A stretch of 64,000 nt of DNA from Oleomonas cavernae (GCF_003590945.1 NZ_QYUK01000011.1:2074001-2138000), one strand, 5' to 3'; positions 20,428 through 31,711 are shown, counted from the stretch's first letter. The notes: a model not told the origin generated them from the sequence alone. Numbers and translations are program-made.

Positions 20428-20934
20428 TCAGAGCCCGCCGATGTAATCCGCCTTGCCGATCTCGACCCCGTTGTGACGCAGGATCAGATAGGCGGTCGTA
20501 ACGTGGAAATAGAAGTTCGGCAGCGCGAAGTTCAGCAGGAAGGTCTGGCCGGTGAAGGTCACCTCGCCGCCGCGCATCGGCAACATCACCACCCTTTCCT
20601 CGCCCCCGTCGATCTGCCCCGCCGACAGGGTTGCCAGGAAGGCCAGGGTCTTCGCCAGCCGTTCCTGCAATTCGCCAAAGGTCGTCTCGACATCGGGGTT
20701 GCTGGGGAAATCGACCCCCGCCAGCCGGGCACATCCCCGCAGGGCGCTGTCGGCGGCGATCTGCACCTGGCGCGACAGGGGCAGCATGTCGGGCGCCAGC
20801 CGGTCGGTGATCAGAACCGACGGTTCGATGCCGCGCAGGTCGGCAAAGGCCGCGGCCTTGTCGAGGATCTTCGACAGGTTGCCCAGGATCCGGGTGAAGA
20901 CGGGGACCGAGGCCTGGTACATGGAAAGGGACAT
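20428..20934 (-). CDS. DUF1993 family protein
   Basis: 168-residue soluble protein with a DinB-like four-helix pattern assigned to DUF1993. It begins MSLSMYQASVPVFTRILGNLSKIL, followed by RLAPDMLPLSRQVQIAADSA and the C-terminal NFYFHVTTAYLILRHNGVEIG. The role is unknown; DinB-fold proteins often bind a metal with His residues, and only a few His are seen here. It lies 16 bases downstream of mutT, so it is probably co-transcribed. Confidence 0.9.
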   Translation of the reverse strand: MSLSMYQASVPVFTRILGNLSKILDKAAAFADLRGIEPSVLITDRLAPDMLPLSRQVQIAADSALRGCARLAGVDFPSNPDVETTFGELQERLAKTLAFLATLSAGQIDGGEERVVMLPMRGGEVTFTGQTFLLNFALPNFYFHVTTAYLILRHNGVEIGKADYIGGL

Positions 20935-20950
20935 GGCGATCTCTCTGTTG

Positions 20951-21352
20951 TCAGATCCGGTCCTGGATGACCGAGATCAGGGGCAGGTCTGCCGGGGGCA
21001 TGGGATAGTCGCCCAGTTTCATGCGATTGACCCAGGCAAGTTCGGCATGTTCGAGCGGCTGTGGCACGCCTTCCCACTTGCGGCAGACATAGACCGGCAT
21101 CAGCAGGTGGAAGGTCTCATAGGCGTGGCTGGCGAAGGTGAGCGGCGCCAGGCACGGCTCGCGCACCACGATGCCCAGTTCCTCGTCCAGTTCGCGCATC
21201 AAGGTCGCCTCGGGGCTCTCGCCGGCCTCGACCTTGCCGCCGGGAAATTCCCATAGGCCGGCCATCGACTTGCCCTTGGGGCGCTGGGCCAGCAGTACCC
21301 GGCGATCGGGATCGACCAGGACCACGGCGGTTACCAGAACGATGCGGGTCAT
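20951..21352 (-). CDS. mutT: 8-oxo-dGTP diphosphatase MutT (Nudix hydrolase)
   Basis: Sanitises oxidised guanine nucleotides. 133 residues. The Nudix box is complete: GGKVEAGESPEATLMRELDEELG, matching G-x5-E-x7-REUxEE-x-GU. The start VTAVVLVDPDRRVLLAQRPKGKSMAGLWEFPGG is the usual MutT front end. Overlaps the upstream GNAT gene by four bases. In many alphaproteobacteria mutT lies beside argJ and secA, as here. Confidence 0.95.
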   Translation of the reverse strand: MTRIVLVTAVVLVDPDRRVLLAQRPKGKSMAGLWEFPGGKVEAGESPEATLMRELDEELGIVVREPCLAPLTFASHAYETFHLLMPVYVCRKWEGVPQPLEHAELAWVNRMKLGDYPMPPADLPLISVIQDRI

Positions 21353-21894
21353 GCCCCCTGCCCCCCGGCGGTGAGATCCAGCACGAAACTGTGCAGAAGC
21401 GTCCGCTGGCCGTCACGCACAACCTCTTCCGGCGGCGCCTCGTGATCGGTGACGAAGCCCTGGCGGGCCAGAACCGCCATGCTGCGCGGATTGCCGTCCA
21501 TCACCTTGCCCAGCAGGCGGTAGATGCCCTGGTCGCGGGCGATGCCGATCATCGCCGCCGCCGCCGCGCCCGCAATGCCCTGGCCCCAGGCCACCCGGCC
21601 CACCCAATAGCCCAGTTCGGCAACCCCCGGGCGGATCATCACCAGGCTGACGATGCCGACCAGACTGTCGTCGCCGGCCCGGGTGACGGCGCGGTGCAAG
21701 GTCGCCCCGGCGGCATCGGTGGCGGCCGCGTCCAGCAGGAAGGCATCGGCGGCGCCGGGCGGATAGGGATGGGGAATGCGCGCGGTCCAGCGCGCAACCT
21801 CGAAATCGGACACCTGCGCCGCGATCGCGGCACTGTCGTCCGCCCGCAGCGGACGCAGTGCCACGATCCCCAAATCAGCTACGGTAGTCCGCAT
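21349..21894 (-). CDS. GNAT family N-acetyltransferase
   Basis: 181-residue acyl-CoA-dependent acetyltransferase of the RimJ/RimL-like GNAT type. ALRPLRADDSAAIAAQVSD opens the fold. The acetyl-CoA-binding motif A is visible as ELGYWVGRVAWGQGIAGAAAAAMI, a Q/RxxGxG/A version, and RLLGKVMDGNPRSMAVLARQGF is the motif B region. The substrate cannot be told from sequence. It overlaps argJ by 20 bases and mutT by four, so it is embedded in the operon. Confidence 0.93.
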   Translation of the reverse strand: MRTTVADLGIVALRPLRADDSAAIAAQVSDFEVARWTARIPHPYPPGAADAFLLDAAATDAAGATLHRAVTRAGDDSLVGIVSLVMIRPGVAELGYWVGRVAWGQGIAGAAAAAMIGIARDQGIYRLLGKVMDGNPRSMAVLARQGFVTDHEAPPEEVVRDGQRTLLHSFVLDLTAGGQGA

Positions 21895-23122
21895 TGATGT
21901 CGATGTAGCCGTGGGTCAGGTCGCAGGTCCACACCGTGGCGCTGCCGGTGCCGACCCCGACGTCGACCTCGATCTTCACGTCATTGCCCTTGAAGTGCTC
22001 GGTCGCCGCGGCATCGTCGTGCTTGGGATGCACGGCGCCCTTCTCGGCCACCAGGCGCCCGCCCAGCTTGATCGCCAGCTTGTCGCGGTCGGCCTTTTCG
22101 CCGGCCTTGCCCACGGCCATCACGACCCGGCCCCAATTGGCGTCCGCGCCGGCGATCGCAGTCTTGACCAGGGGCGAATTGGCGATGGTCAGGGCGATCT
22201 TGCGCGCGGCCTTCTGGTTCTGGGCGCCAGTCACGGTGATGGTGACGAATTTCTGCGCGCCCTCGCCGTCCTTGGCCACCAGCTGGGCCAGTTCGATCAG
22301 CAGGTCTTCGAAGGCCGCCTTGAAATTGCGCAGATGGGTATCGGTCGCCTTGGTCACGGCCTTGTGGGTCGTGCCCTTGCCGGTGGCGAAGGCGAGCAGG
22401 GTATCCGAGGTCGAGGTATCGCCGTCGACGGTGATGGCGTTGAACGACTTGTCCACCGCCTTGGCCAGCAAGGCCTGAAGCACGTCGGCGGGCAGGGTCG
22501 CGTCGGTCGCGACGAAAGACAGCATGGTCGCCATGTCGGGAGCGATCATGCCCGAGCCCTTGGCGATGCCGACGATGGTCACCGGCTTGCCGTCGATATC
22601 GGTCTTGCGCACCGCCGCCTTGGGGAAGGTGTCGGTGGTCATGATGGCGCGCGCCGCTTCGGCCCAGCGGTCGGGCTTCAGCGTGGTCGCCAGGCGCGGC
22701 AGGGCGGCCGTCACCTTCTCGGCCGGCAGAACCTCGCCGATTACACCGGTCGAGGCCAGGAACACCGCGTCGGCCTTGCAGCCGACCAGCTTGGCGGCGG
22801 CCACCGCCGTGGTCTTGGCAGCAGCGGCCCCGGCCTTGCCGGTGAAGGCATTGGCGTTGCCGGAATTGACGATCAGGGCGCGGGCGCCGCCCTTGCCCAG
22901 GATCGAGCGGCACCAGTCGACCGGCGCCGAGGCACATTTCGACGTGGTGAAGACGCCCGCCGCCACGGTACCCGGCGCAAAGCGCATCATCATCAGGTCG
23001 GTGCGGCCCTTGTAGCGCACCCCGGCTTCGACGGCACCGACTTCGATGCCCGCGATCGCCGGCAGCTCGGGCATGCCTTCAGGTGCGAGCGGCGACACAG
23101 GATGGGACTTACCCCCGGCCAT
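21875..23122 (-). CDS. argJ: Bifunctional ornithine acetyltransferase / N-acetylglutamate synthase ArgJ
   Basis: Recycles the acetyl group from N-acetylornithine to glutamate in arginine synthesis, and may also use acetyl-CoA. 415 residues. The self-cleavage site of the proenzyme is clear: GMIAPDMATML with the nucleophile Thr at residue 199. The oxyanion-hole motif FLASTGVIGE contains T125 and G126. IVNSGNANAFTG and the C-terminal DLTHGYIDINADYRS are family hallmarks. It lies 42 bases after the parvulin gene on the same strand. Confidence 0.98.
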   Translation of the reverse strand: MAGGKSHPVSPLAPEGMPELPAIAGIEVGAVEAGVRYKGRTDLMMMRFAPGTVAAGVFTTSKCASAPVDWCRSILGKGGARALIVNSGNANAFTGKAGAAAAKTTAVAAAKLVGCKADAVFLASTGVIGEVLPAEKVTAALPRLATTLKPDRWAEAARAIMTTDTFPKAAVRKTDIDGKPVTIVGIAKGSGMIAPDMATMLSFVATDATLPADVLQALLAKAVDKSFNAITVDGDTSTSDTLLAFATGKGTTHKAVTKATDTHLRNFKAAFEDLLIELAQLVAKDGEGAQKFVTITVTGAQNQKAARKIALTIANSPLVKTAIAGADANWGRVVMAVGKAGEKADRDKLAIKLGGRLVAEKGAVHPKHDDAAATEHFKGNDVKIEVDVGVGTGSATVWTCDLTHGYIDINADYRS

Positions 23123-23164
23123 GGATATGGTCTCCTCGGGTTTGGCTGATGATGATGGCGGGAA

Positions 23165-24091
23165 CTACTGCGCGGGCGCCGGGGCCGGCGCGATCTGGGG
23201 GCGTGGCGTCGAACCGTCGGCGTTCATGATCTGAACCGGAATCCCCTTCTTCAGTTCCTCGATCTTGGCGGTGGTCAGTTCCTGGGTGACCATGTCCTTG
23301 AGCTGGGCCTTGACCTGGTCGAACGGCGGCGGCTCGGCCTTGCGCTTGTCGACCACCAGGATCAGGTGCCAGCCGAACTGGGTCTTGATCGGGCCGACGA
23401 CCTTGCCCTTTTCGGCCGCGAAGGCGGCTTCGGCGAACTCCGGCACCATGCGGTCACGGGTGAAATAGCCGAGGTCGCCGCCCGAGCCGTCGCGGGAATC
23501 CTTCGAGTTCTTGTTGGCGAGTTCGGCGAAGTCGGCGCCCTTGTCGAGCTCCGCCTTCAGTTTCTTGGCCTCTTCTTCCGACTCGACCAGGATATGGCGG
23601 GCGTGAACCTCTTCCTCGGGCGGGTTCTGGGCCAGGATCTGGTCGTATTTCGCCTTCAGCGTGGCGTCGTTGATGGCCGCCTCGATGGTACGGCTCACAT
23701 AGACTTCCTCGAGGATCCGCTCCTTCAGCAGCTCGACCTTGGCGGCAACCTCGGGATCGGTCTCGAGGCCGGCCTTCTTGGCGGCCAGGGCGATGATCTT
23801 GCGGTCGACCAGTTGATTCAGCAGGTCTGAAAATATCGCGTCCAGCGGGATCTGGGCGAACTGCTCGGGCAGAGTCTTGTAGGCCTCCGCCACCTCGGAA
23901 CGGTGGATTTCCTCGTCGCCGACCTTGGCCACGACCGGATCGTCGGCGGCCGGGGTCGCCGCCGTCGCGGCGGGGGCCGGGGTTGCCGCGGCGGGGGCCG
24001 GCGGGGCGGCCGGCCTGGCCTCCTCGGCAAGGGCCGGTAGGGCGGCAGCCAGGGCGACAGCGAGGAGGCAAGGAATCGTCAGGCGAGACAT
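23165..24091 (-). CDS. Parvulin-type peptidyl-prolyl isomerase (PrsA/PpiC-like), periplasmic
   Basis: Predicted periplasmic folding catalyst, 308 residues. A signal peptide ends PALA, then a Pro/Ala-rich linker (about 25-50), a SurA-N-like helical part (about 55-150) and one parvulin domain (about 160-255). The parvulin motifs are VHARHILVESEEEAKKL and the GGDLGYFTRDRMVPEFAEAAF segment ending QFGWHLILV. The C-terminal tail is Pro/Ala-rich. Divergent from secA; co-location of a secretion motor and a folding factor is common in this group. Confidence 0.95.
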   Translation of the reverse strand: MSRLTIPCLLAVALAAALPALAEEARPAAPPAPAAATPAPAATAATPAADDPVVAKVGDEEIHRSEVAEAYKTLPEQFAQIPLDAIFSDLLNQLVDRKIIALAAKKAGLETDPEVAAKVELLKERILEEVYVSRTIEAAINDATLKAKYDQILAQNPPEEEVHARHILVESEEEAKKLKAELDKGADFAELANKNSKDSRDGSGGDLGYFTRDRMVPEFAEAAFAAEKGKVVGPIKTQFGWHLILVVDKRKAEPPPFDQVKAQLKDMVTQELTTAKIEELKKGIPVQIMNADGSTPRPQIAPAPAPAQ

Positions 24092-24271
24092 GATTACCCC
24101 AGGTTGGGACCGGGCAGACGAGCCCGCGGCAAGCGAAAGTGGCGCGGATCATGGGGCTTCGTGCGACGGTCCGCAAGCCGTCTACGACGCCGCAGGGGCA
24201 GGCCCTGATCCAGGCTTGCGGGCAAACTCGCCCCAGATTCAGGCAGCCGTGTGGCAGCGAACCGGCGCTCG

Positions 24272-24300
24272 TTGACATCCCTTTGGGCGAGCCTTATCTG
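24272..24300 (+). promoter_or_regulatory. Predicted sigma-70 promoter of secA in the 336-base divergent gap
   Basis: TTGACA (24272-24277), 17-base spacer, TATCTG (24295-24300): a near-consensus RpoD promoter. The transcript would start near 24307 and have a leader of about 120 bases. The rest of the gap 24092-24427 shows no gene and no clear SecM-like arrest peptide. Confidence 0.6.
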
Positions 24301-24427
24301 TCCCATGCCTTGCGACCGCATCACCGCGGCCGCGAAAATGACTTTGTGCGGGTGTTCGCACTCGCTTTTACCCTCAAACGCCTGCGGCAGCCCCTGGATT
24401 GGCCCGCGCGGCAGAAGAAGGTTGCTC

Positions 24428-27169
<2,742 letters not shown>

Positions 27170-27232
27170 ACCGGGGCGACCCCGCCCTTTCGCCCCGCCC
27201 CCGCCTTGGGCTAGCATCGGCGCGGCCAGGAA

Positions 27233-27250
27233 CCCCGGCCCGTGCCGGGG
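27233..27250 (+). terminator. Hairpin after secA
   Basis: CCCCGGC / GCCGGGG with a 4-base loop, followed by CGTTAAAAC; a second stem GGGGCC (27263-27268) / GGCCCC (27279-27284) follows. The T-run is poor, so this may be a leaky terminator before the next small gene. Confidence 0.45.
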
Positions 27251-27311
27251 CGTTAAAACAACGGGGCCTTACGCTGGGGGCCCCGATGCCGGGTACTTTT
27301 GGGAGACTTCG

Positions 27312-27773
27312 ATGCGTCTTGCGCTGATGACCATGGCCGCCCTTGCCTGCACCGGCCCGGCGCTGGCACAGCAGCCGGCCGAAGCACCCTTCATTCCGCA
27401 AGCCCCGACCACCACCTATCCGGGTGCTCAGCCGGCCCCGAGCCAGAGCACGGTGCCCGACCGGCCCTGCGAATGCGCGATCGCCCAGGGCGCCTGCACC
27501 GCCAATGTCCAGGTCACCGACGTCGGCCGCCGGCGCGATGCCTATGGCGCCGACGTCGCCTACCTGCTGCAGATCACCTCGACCGACAAGCGCTGCTCGA
27601 CCGTGAACTACCGGCTGCGTCTGGTCAGCCCCGACGGCCGCTCGGAAGAGCAGACCTTCGAGGCGATCTTCGACAACGGTTCCTACGAGGCGGGCGGCCA
27701 GATCCGCGCCAATCTCAGCTCGGATTCCAGGTTGATTCCCAGCGGCGTCACCTGCTTCGTGTGCTCGGAGTAG
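27312..27773 (+). CDS. Small periplasmic protein with six cysteines, unknown function
   Basis: 153 residues. ATG 27312 is preceded by GGGAGA. A signal peptide (MRLALMTMAALACTGPALAQ) is followed by a Pro-rich linker (about 20-45), then a beta-rich domain of about 100 residues. Mature cysteines occur as CEC, a single Cys in GACTAN, one in DKRCST, and the C-terminal CFVC, consistent with three disulphides in the periplasm. I recognise no family. It is located between secA and the lysis-like cassette and has GC content like secA, so it is native rather than acquired. Confidence 0.75.
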   Translation: MRLALMTMAALACTGPALAQQPAEAPFIPQAPTTTYPGAQPAPSQSTVPDRPCECAIAQGACTANVQVTDVGRRRDAYGADVAYLLQITSTDKRCSTVNYRLRLVSPDGRSEEQTFEAIFDNGSYEAGGQIRANLSSDSRLIPSGVTCFVCSE

Positions 27774-27815
27774 CATGGCGGGGAAGAGCCGGCTGCCTGC
27801 CAGGCCAAGGCTCTG

Positions 27816-29366
27816 CTATTTTGTGCTGACCCAGACCTCCAGCGTGCCGAGGTGGATCGAACTGACGAGCACCGCCTTGATATCGCGCATGGTGACTCCC
27901 TGCTGCTGGACCTGCCTCGCCAGTTCTTCAGCGGCCCGTTTGTCCTTCGTCCGGCTGTAGCGCACCTCACCCGTACCCAGCGCGGCTTCAGTTCGCTCTC
28001 CCCCGGCGGCGGTGCCTTGCACATTCCATCCCAGATCGGACAAGCTCCGCATCATCTCGCGAATCTTGTCCCGGTCGATGGAGCCGGCGAATTGTACGAA
28101 AACGCGGTAGTCAGCAGGGCGGGCGGGAAGTGCCTCTACAATCTTGCGATAGATTTCGGCGACCTCTTCCGCCCCCGTCGCCCCTCCTGTCACCGCCCGA
28201 TGAAAGCCGGACAGATCATCCCTTTCCAGATACGGGTTGAGACTACTCTCCTGGTCCTTGAAAAAGGCCACCGCTATTCGAGCGGCAATTTCGGGCCTCA
28301 CAACCTCCTCGGGCGAGAGGGTCAGCAATTGACCGAGCCCCAGGCGCGCGCTCATCCTCGTATAGGCTGCTCTGCCGACAATAGGGATGTATCCACGCGC
28401 CTTGAACCGAAGCCCGTCTCCCGCCTGCGTATTTCCAAGCTCGATTCGCCCCTCGTAACGCTCAGTAGCGGGATCCGGCTCCTCCAGCATCGAGAACCAG
28501 TGGGTCTCGTAGGCGATCTCGGCGAGGACAGCGGCAACCGTCGATTCATCGGCGATCGAAAACTCCTTGAAGGCCGATTGCAGATAGGGGAGGTGCAATT
28601 CGATTCCTTCCGCGGCCGTGGCCGGCGCAATCTTCTTCAGAAGCTCGACGGTAGTACTTTCCGATACAATATCTATAACGGCTCCCTTCAGCGGCGGAAC
28701 AGGCACGCCCGAACGCGAAGCCTCGAGAAGTGTTATCGGCGGCATCTGACTGTTGGCCGCCGCGACGGATCGTGCGGCCTCGAGTTGGGCGAGGGCCTTT
28801 GTCGCGGCATTCCTCTTGTTCTTCAATTCCGTCAGCGATGCGGGGTTTTCCCTATTTCTTTCCATTTCGAGAGTGAGTTCTTCAATCTCGGCTTTCTTCG
28901 CGGCAATCTCACGCTCTGCCGCATCCTGAATTGCCGCCGCCTCGGCCTGCCTTTGATAGATGTCGAAATATTTGTTGAGGAGCTTCATATCCTTGTCATA
29001 GCGATCTTGAGCCCAGGTCTTCAGCGGATGATGGGGCAGGGTTGCCAAGGCGCTCAACAGCATCGCGCGCTCATCGATTCCGACATCGTCCTTGAAGGCC
29101 ATTGCGAAGAATTGCTCTGTCAGTTGCGCCTCCGCCTGAGCGGCAGCGCGAGCGGCCTCCTGCTGGACAGCAACACGCCCGTCAATCCAAGTCGTCAGTG
29201 CTTGGCCGGCACCAACGACCGCCACGAACGCCGTCGTCCAGCGGCCAATGGCAGAAACCAGATCCACGTTAGACAACTGGCCTCTCCCCAGATTTGCATT
29301 CGCCCAAAAAGAATGTTCTGAACCGCCGGAAGCTACCGCTAAGGACCCGTTGACGAGATCGACCAC
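27816..29366 (-). CDS. Membrane-anchored GH19-type muramidase/endolysin-like protein
   Basis: 516 residues; last gene of a three-gene cassette. An N-terminal hydrophobic helix (about 36-60) is followed by a long Ala/Glu-rich coiled coil (about 65-205). A GH19-like lysozyme domain (about 255-410) resembles phage endolysins: IAYETHWFSMLEE with candidate catalytic E287 and E295/E296, then YEGRIELGNTQAGDGLRFKARGYI. The C-terminal 95 residues look like a small SPOR/LytR-C-type alpha-beta domain (YRVFVQFAGSIDRDKIREM; SSIHLGTLEVWVSTK). Such a protein would cut or bind peptidoglycan while tethered to the membrane. The GTG start has no good ribosome site and overlaps the M15 gene by 28 bases. The architecture is unusual and the function unproven. 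Confidence 0.78.
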   Translation of the reverse strand: MVDLVNGSLAVASGGSEHSFWANANLGRGQLSNVDLVSAIGRWTTAFVAVVGAGQALTTWIDGRVAVQQEAARAAAQAEAQLTEQFFAMAFKDDVGIDERAMLLSALATLPHHPLKTWAQDRYDKDMKLLNKYFDIYQRQAEAAAIQDAAEREIAAKKAEIEELTLEMERNRENPASLTELKNKRNAATKALAQLEAARSVAAANSQMPPITLLEASRSGVPVPPLKGAVIDIVSESTTVELLKKIAPATAAEGIELHLPYLQSAFKEFSIADESTVAAVLAEIAYETHWFSMLEEPDPATERYEGRIELGNTQAGDGLRFKARGYIPIVGRAAYTRMSARLGLGQLLTLSPEEVVRPEIAARIAVAFFKDQESSLNPYLERDDLSGFHRAVTGGATGAEEVAEIYRKIVEALPARPADYRVFVQFAGSIDRDKIREMMRSLSDLGWNVQGTAAGGERTEAALGTGEVRYSRTKDKRAAEELARQVQQQGVTMRDIKAVLVSSIHLGTLEVWVSTK

Positions 29367-29767
29367 TTCGAATTCGTCGAGTCGAACAAGGTTTTGTCGC
29401 GCACTACCGAAAGGTGGAAATGCTGCGTGTGCGGGTTCTTGCCGCTGTAGTCACGCCACACCCACGGCTGGACGGAGGCGCTGATAATTCTCCGATTCCA
29501 GATGATGTATTTGATCCGCAGATCGCGGCTTTGAACGAGCGCCTGAACGATTCTCTCGGCATCACATTTGCCTGACGGATCGTTGGTGATATCAATCGCC
29601 GTTACCACCCCGATACCGCCATCCTGAATCCATGGATTGTGATCGGACTGGTGGGATGCATGCGCCGCGTCACCGATGGTACCGTCGCTCGCCTTGCTGC
29701 GATCGGGGGCACTTTCGTTAATCTGCTCGCGGAGTTGAAGAAGGCTCTTCGCAACGCGCCATGCCAT
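29339..29767 (-). CDS. M15-like peptidase (D-Ala-D-Ala carboxypeptidase/endolysin type)
   Basis: 142 residues from ATG 29767, chosen because GGGAG lies 8 bases upstream; an in-frame ATG at 29788 would add 7 residues. It has the metal-ligand pattern of small M15/VanY-like peptidases: SDHNPW (H43), VVTAIDI (D59) and NPHTQHFHLSV (H113, H116, H118). There is no signal peptide or membrane helix, so, as with phage endolysins, release would need a holin or another route. The start lies right after the stop of the membrane-protein gene (2-base gap), and the end overlaps the GH19 gene. Confidence 0.82.
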   Translation of the reverse strand: MAWRVAKSLLQLREQINESAPDRSKASDGTIGDAAHASHQSDHNPWIQDGGIGVVTAIDITNDPSGKCDAERIVQALVQSRDLRIKYIIWNRRIISASVQPWVWRDYSGKNPHTQHFHLSVVRDKTLFDSTNSKWSISSTGP

Positions 29768-29768
29768 C

Positions 29769-30224
29769 TCATCTTTCTCCCACGTCATAGCATTCGTTCG
29801 AAGTCACCTGCTCCCCGCCCATGATTGGATCCGGGTAGCCCTCCATAGCTGGTCTGCTTTCGCTTACCTGCAGCTTCTTTAGGTCCTTCAACTGCAGTAG
29901 ATAGGTCAGGATGACGTTCCAGAACCCGGAGCCGCCGCTTGCCAGCAAGCCGATCGCTATGATGCCGACAAGATGGTTTTCCATATTTCCAAGGCTCGGA
30001 GCCAGGATTGGCTCCGCCAGAAAGGCCGTCGCCACCCCCGACACAACCGCCAGAACCTGTAGGGAGGCCCTCCGCCGGCCTTCGACGGCCGCGTCCGCAT
30101 GCATCTGATTGAGCCAGGGGATCATGCTCTTGATGATCTCGACCAGACGCTCCGACGCGATACTGACCGACAGGACTAGTCCAACGATCGCCTCCAGGCT
30201 CACCTCCGAAAATGGTTGGGACAC
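29769..30224 (-). CDS. Small membrane protein, holin-like position in a lysis cassette
   Basis: 151 residues, first gene of the cassette. Three hydrophobic segments (about 11-37, 53-77 and 82-112) carry the motif SERLVEIIKSMIPWL between the first two and GLLASGGSGFWNVILTYLLQL at the third. A charged, soluble tail of about 35 residues follows. I know of no named family. Size, topology and position before two cell-wall hydrolases resemble phage holins, but phage holins seldom have such a tail. Base composition here is lower in G+C than the flanking housekeeping genes. Confidence 0.6.
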   Translation of the reverse strand: MSQPFSEVSLEAIVGLVLSVSIASERLVEIIKSMIPWLNQMHADAAVEGRRRASLQVLAVVSGVATAFLAEPILAPSLGNMENHLVGIIAIGLLASGGSGFWNVILTYLLQLKDLKKLQVSESRPAMEGYPDPIMGGEQVTSNECYDVGER

Positions 30225-30650
30225 TGCCGCCTTCTCCTTCGTTTGCCGAACCAGGAATACTGACCGTCATCCGCCACAGCTCCCGGCAACATCGCAGGCA
30301 ATTCCAATCAAACGGAGTCAACGGCGGGATTTTTCCGATTGCACACCCCGCCAACGAGAACACCTCGCGGCCGGCTCCGATTGCCTTCCGGGACAATGCG
30401 ACTGAAATCAACGCACACATTCTTAAAGAGAAATTATCATACGAATAATCCCTTAGATCATATTCATCAATATGATTCTATTTTTAGTCGCATACTGCCA
30501 ACCAGGCGATTGTGAGGCCATGGCCGGCGCTGGAGAGGAGCGGCGGGCGTGGACTGTCATTCGGCGGCAAGTCCCCATGCAGCAGATTTTGCATACCGGG
30601 CGGCAGCTGGGCTCTCCTAGAGTCTTGCTCCCAAGCCGCCCGGGTGCCTG
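30225..30650. other. AT-richer intergenic gap with an 8-bp inverted repeat (30457-30476)
   Basis: 426 bases between the divergent lysis-like cassette and lrgA, markedly AT-rich around 30415-30490. ATCATATT-CATC-AATATGAT (30457-30464 / 30469-30476) is perfect and followed by TCTATTTTT. It could be an operator for either side. No convincing gene is seen. Confidence 0.5.
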
Positions 30651-31007
30651 ATGATCGCCTCTTTTACGCTTCTGCTCGGGTGTCAGCTCGCCGGTGAGCT
30701 GACCGTCCACCTCCTCCACCTGCCCTTCCCCGGCCCCGTCATCGGCATGACCTACCTGTTGGCCGGGCTTCTGGTCGCCGGAAAGGTGCCGGCGCAGACC
30801 GAGCGGGTCGCGCAGGGCCTGCTGCAATATCTCCTGCTGCTGTTCGTGCCGGCCATGGTCGGCATCATTGCCCATATCGATCGCCTGGCCGGGCAATGGC
30901 TGGCGATCCTGGCCGCCTCGCTGGGCGGCATCGTCGCCACCAGCCTGACCACGGCCTTCGTCTTCACCTGGGTCAGCCGCCTGACGGAAAAGGGTGTGCG
31001 GGCATGA
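30651..31007 (+). CDS. lrgA: LrgA/CidA family holin-like protein
   Basis: 118-residue protein with four hydrophobic helices and the CidA/LrgA signature (FPGPVIGMTYLLAGLL, then LLQYLLLLFVPAMVGIIAH). LrgA/CidA proteins are integral membrane proteins shaped like holins and are linked to control of murein hydrolases and to pyruvate or other overflow metabolite transport. It overlaps lrgB by four bases (ATGA). It lies head to head with the wall-lysis-like cassette, which may be meaningful or coincidental. Confidence 0.93.
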   Translation: MIASFTLLLGCQLAGELTVHLLHLPFPGPVIGMTYLLAGLLVAGKVPAQTERVAQGLLQYLLLLFVPAMVGIIAHIDRLAGQWLAILAASLGGIVATSLTTAFVFTWVSRLTEKGVRA

Positions 31008-31711
31008 CCGATCTGTGGGTCTATCTTGCCGCCTCGCCGCTGCTGTGGCTGTTTGCGACCTTGTTCGCGGGCACGCTCGGCATGTTCATTTTCGAGCGTA
31101 CGGGCAGGCGGCAGATCGCCAACCCGACCCTGCTCGCCGTGATCATGCTGATCACCCTGCTGCTGGTCACCCAGACCCCCTACGACACCTATTTCGAGGG
31201 TGCGCAGTTCGTCCATTTCCTGCTGGGGCCGGCAACGGTGGCACTGGCCGTGCCGCTGTTCCACAATCGCCACATCATCAGGCGCGCCGCCCTGCCCACC
31301 GTCGCCGCCCTGCTGGCGGGATCGGTCGTCGCCATCGTCAGCGGCGTGGTCATCGCCCAGCTTCTGGGGGCGACGGACGAGGTCACCATGTCGCTGGCGC
31401 CGCGCTCGACCACCACGCCGGTGGCCATGGCCATCGCCGAGCGGATCGGCGGCATCCCGTCGCTGGCCGCGGCCCTGGTCTCGGCCACCGGCATTCCCGG
31501 CTCGATGCTGATCTTTCCGCTGCTGGCCCGCTTCGGCCTGGTCGACGACCGGGCGCGCGGCCTCGCCATCGGCGTCACCTCCCACGGCATGGGCACCGCC
31601 CGCGCCTTCCAGGACAGTCAGCTCGCCGGCAGCTTCGCCGCGATCGGCCTGGGGTTGAACGCCCTGGCCACGGCGGCCCTGGTGCCGCTGATCATCCCGC
31701 TGCTGCGTTGA
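31004..31711 (+). CDS. lrgB: LrgB/CidB family membrane protein
   Basis: 235 residues with several hydrophobic helices; partner of the upstream LrgA. The start is ATG 31004, overlapping lrgA. Family motifs are FLLGPATVALAVPLFHN, SLAPRSTTTPVAMAIAERIG and GVTSHGMGTARAFQ. LrgB is the larger membrane component thought to act with LrgA in export or lysis control. Downstream, a long inverted repeat separates it from the convergent ettA gene. Confidence 0.95.
   Translation: MTDLWVYLAASPLLWLFATLFAGTLGMFIFERTGRRQIANPTLLAVIMLITLLLVTQTPYDTYFEGAQFVHFLLGPATVALAVPLFHNRHIIRRAALPTVAALLAGSVVAIVSGVVIAQLLGATDEVTMSLAPRSTTTPVAMAIAERIGGIPSLAAALVSATGIPGSMLIFPLLARFGLVDDRARGLAIGVTSHGMGTARAFQDSQLAGSFAAIGLGLNALATAALVPLIIPLLR

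Noticed and set aside
24092-24427. SecM-like regulatory peptide upstream of secA
   Set aside because: No short frame with a ribosome site and arrest-type ending was found in this leader.
29785-30420. 211-codon frame overlapping the holin-like gene in another frame
   Set aside because: No plausible product; the membrane-protein frame has helices and fits the downstream overlaps.
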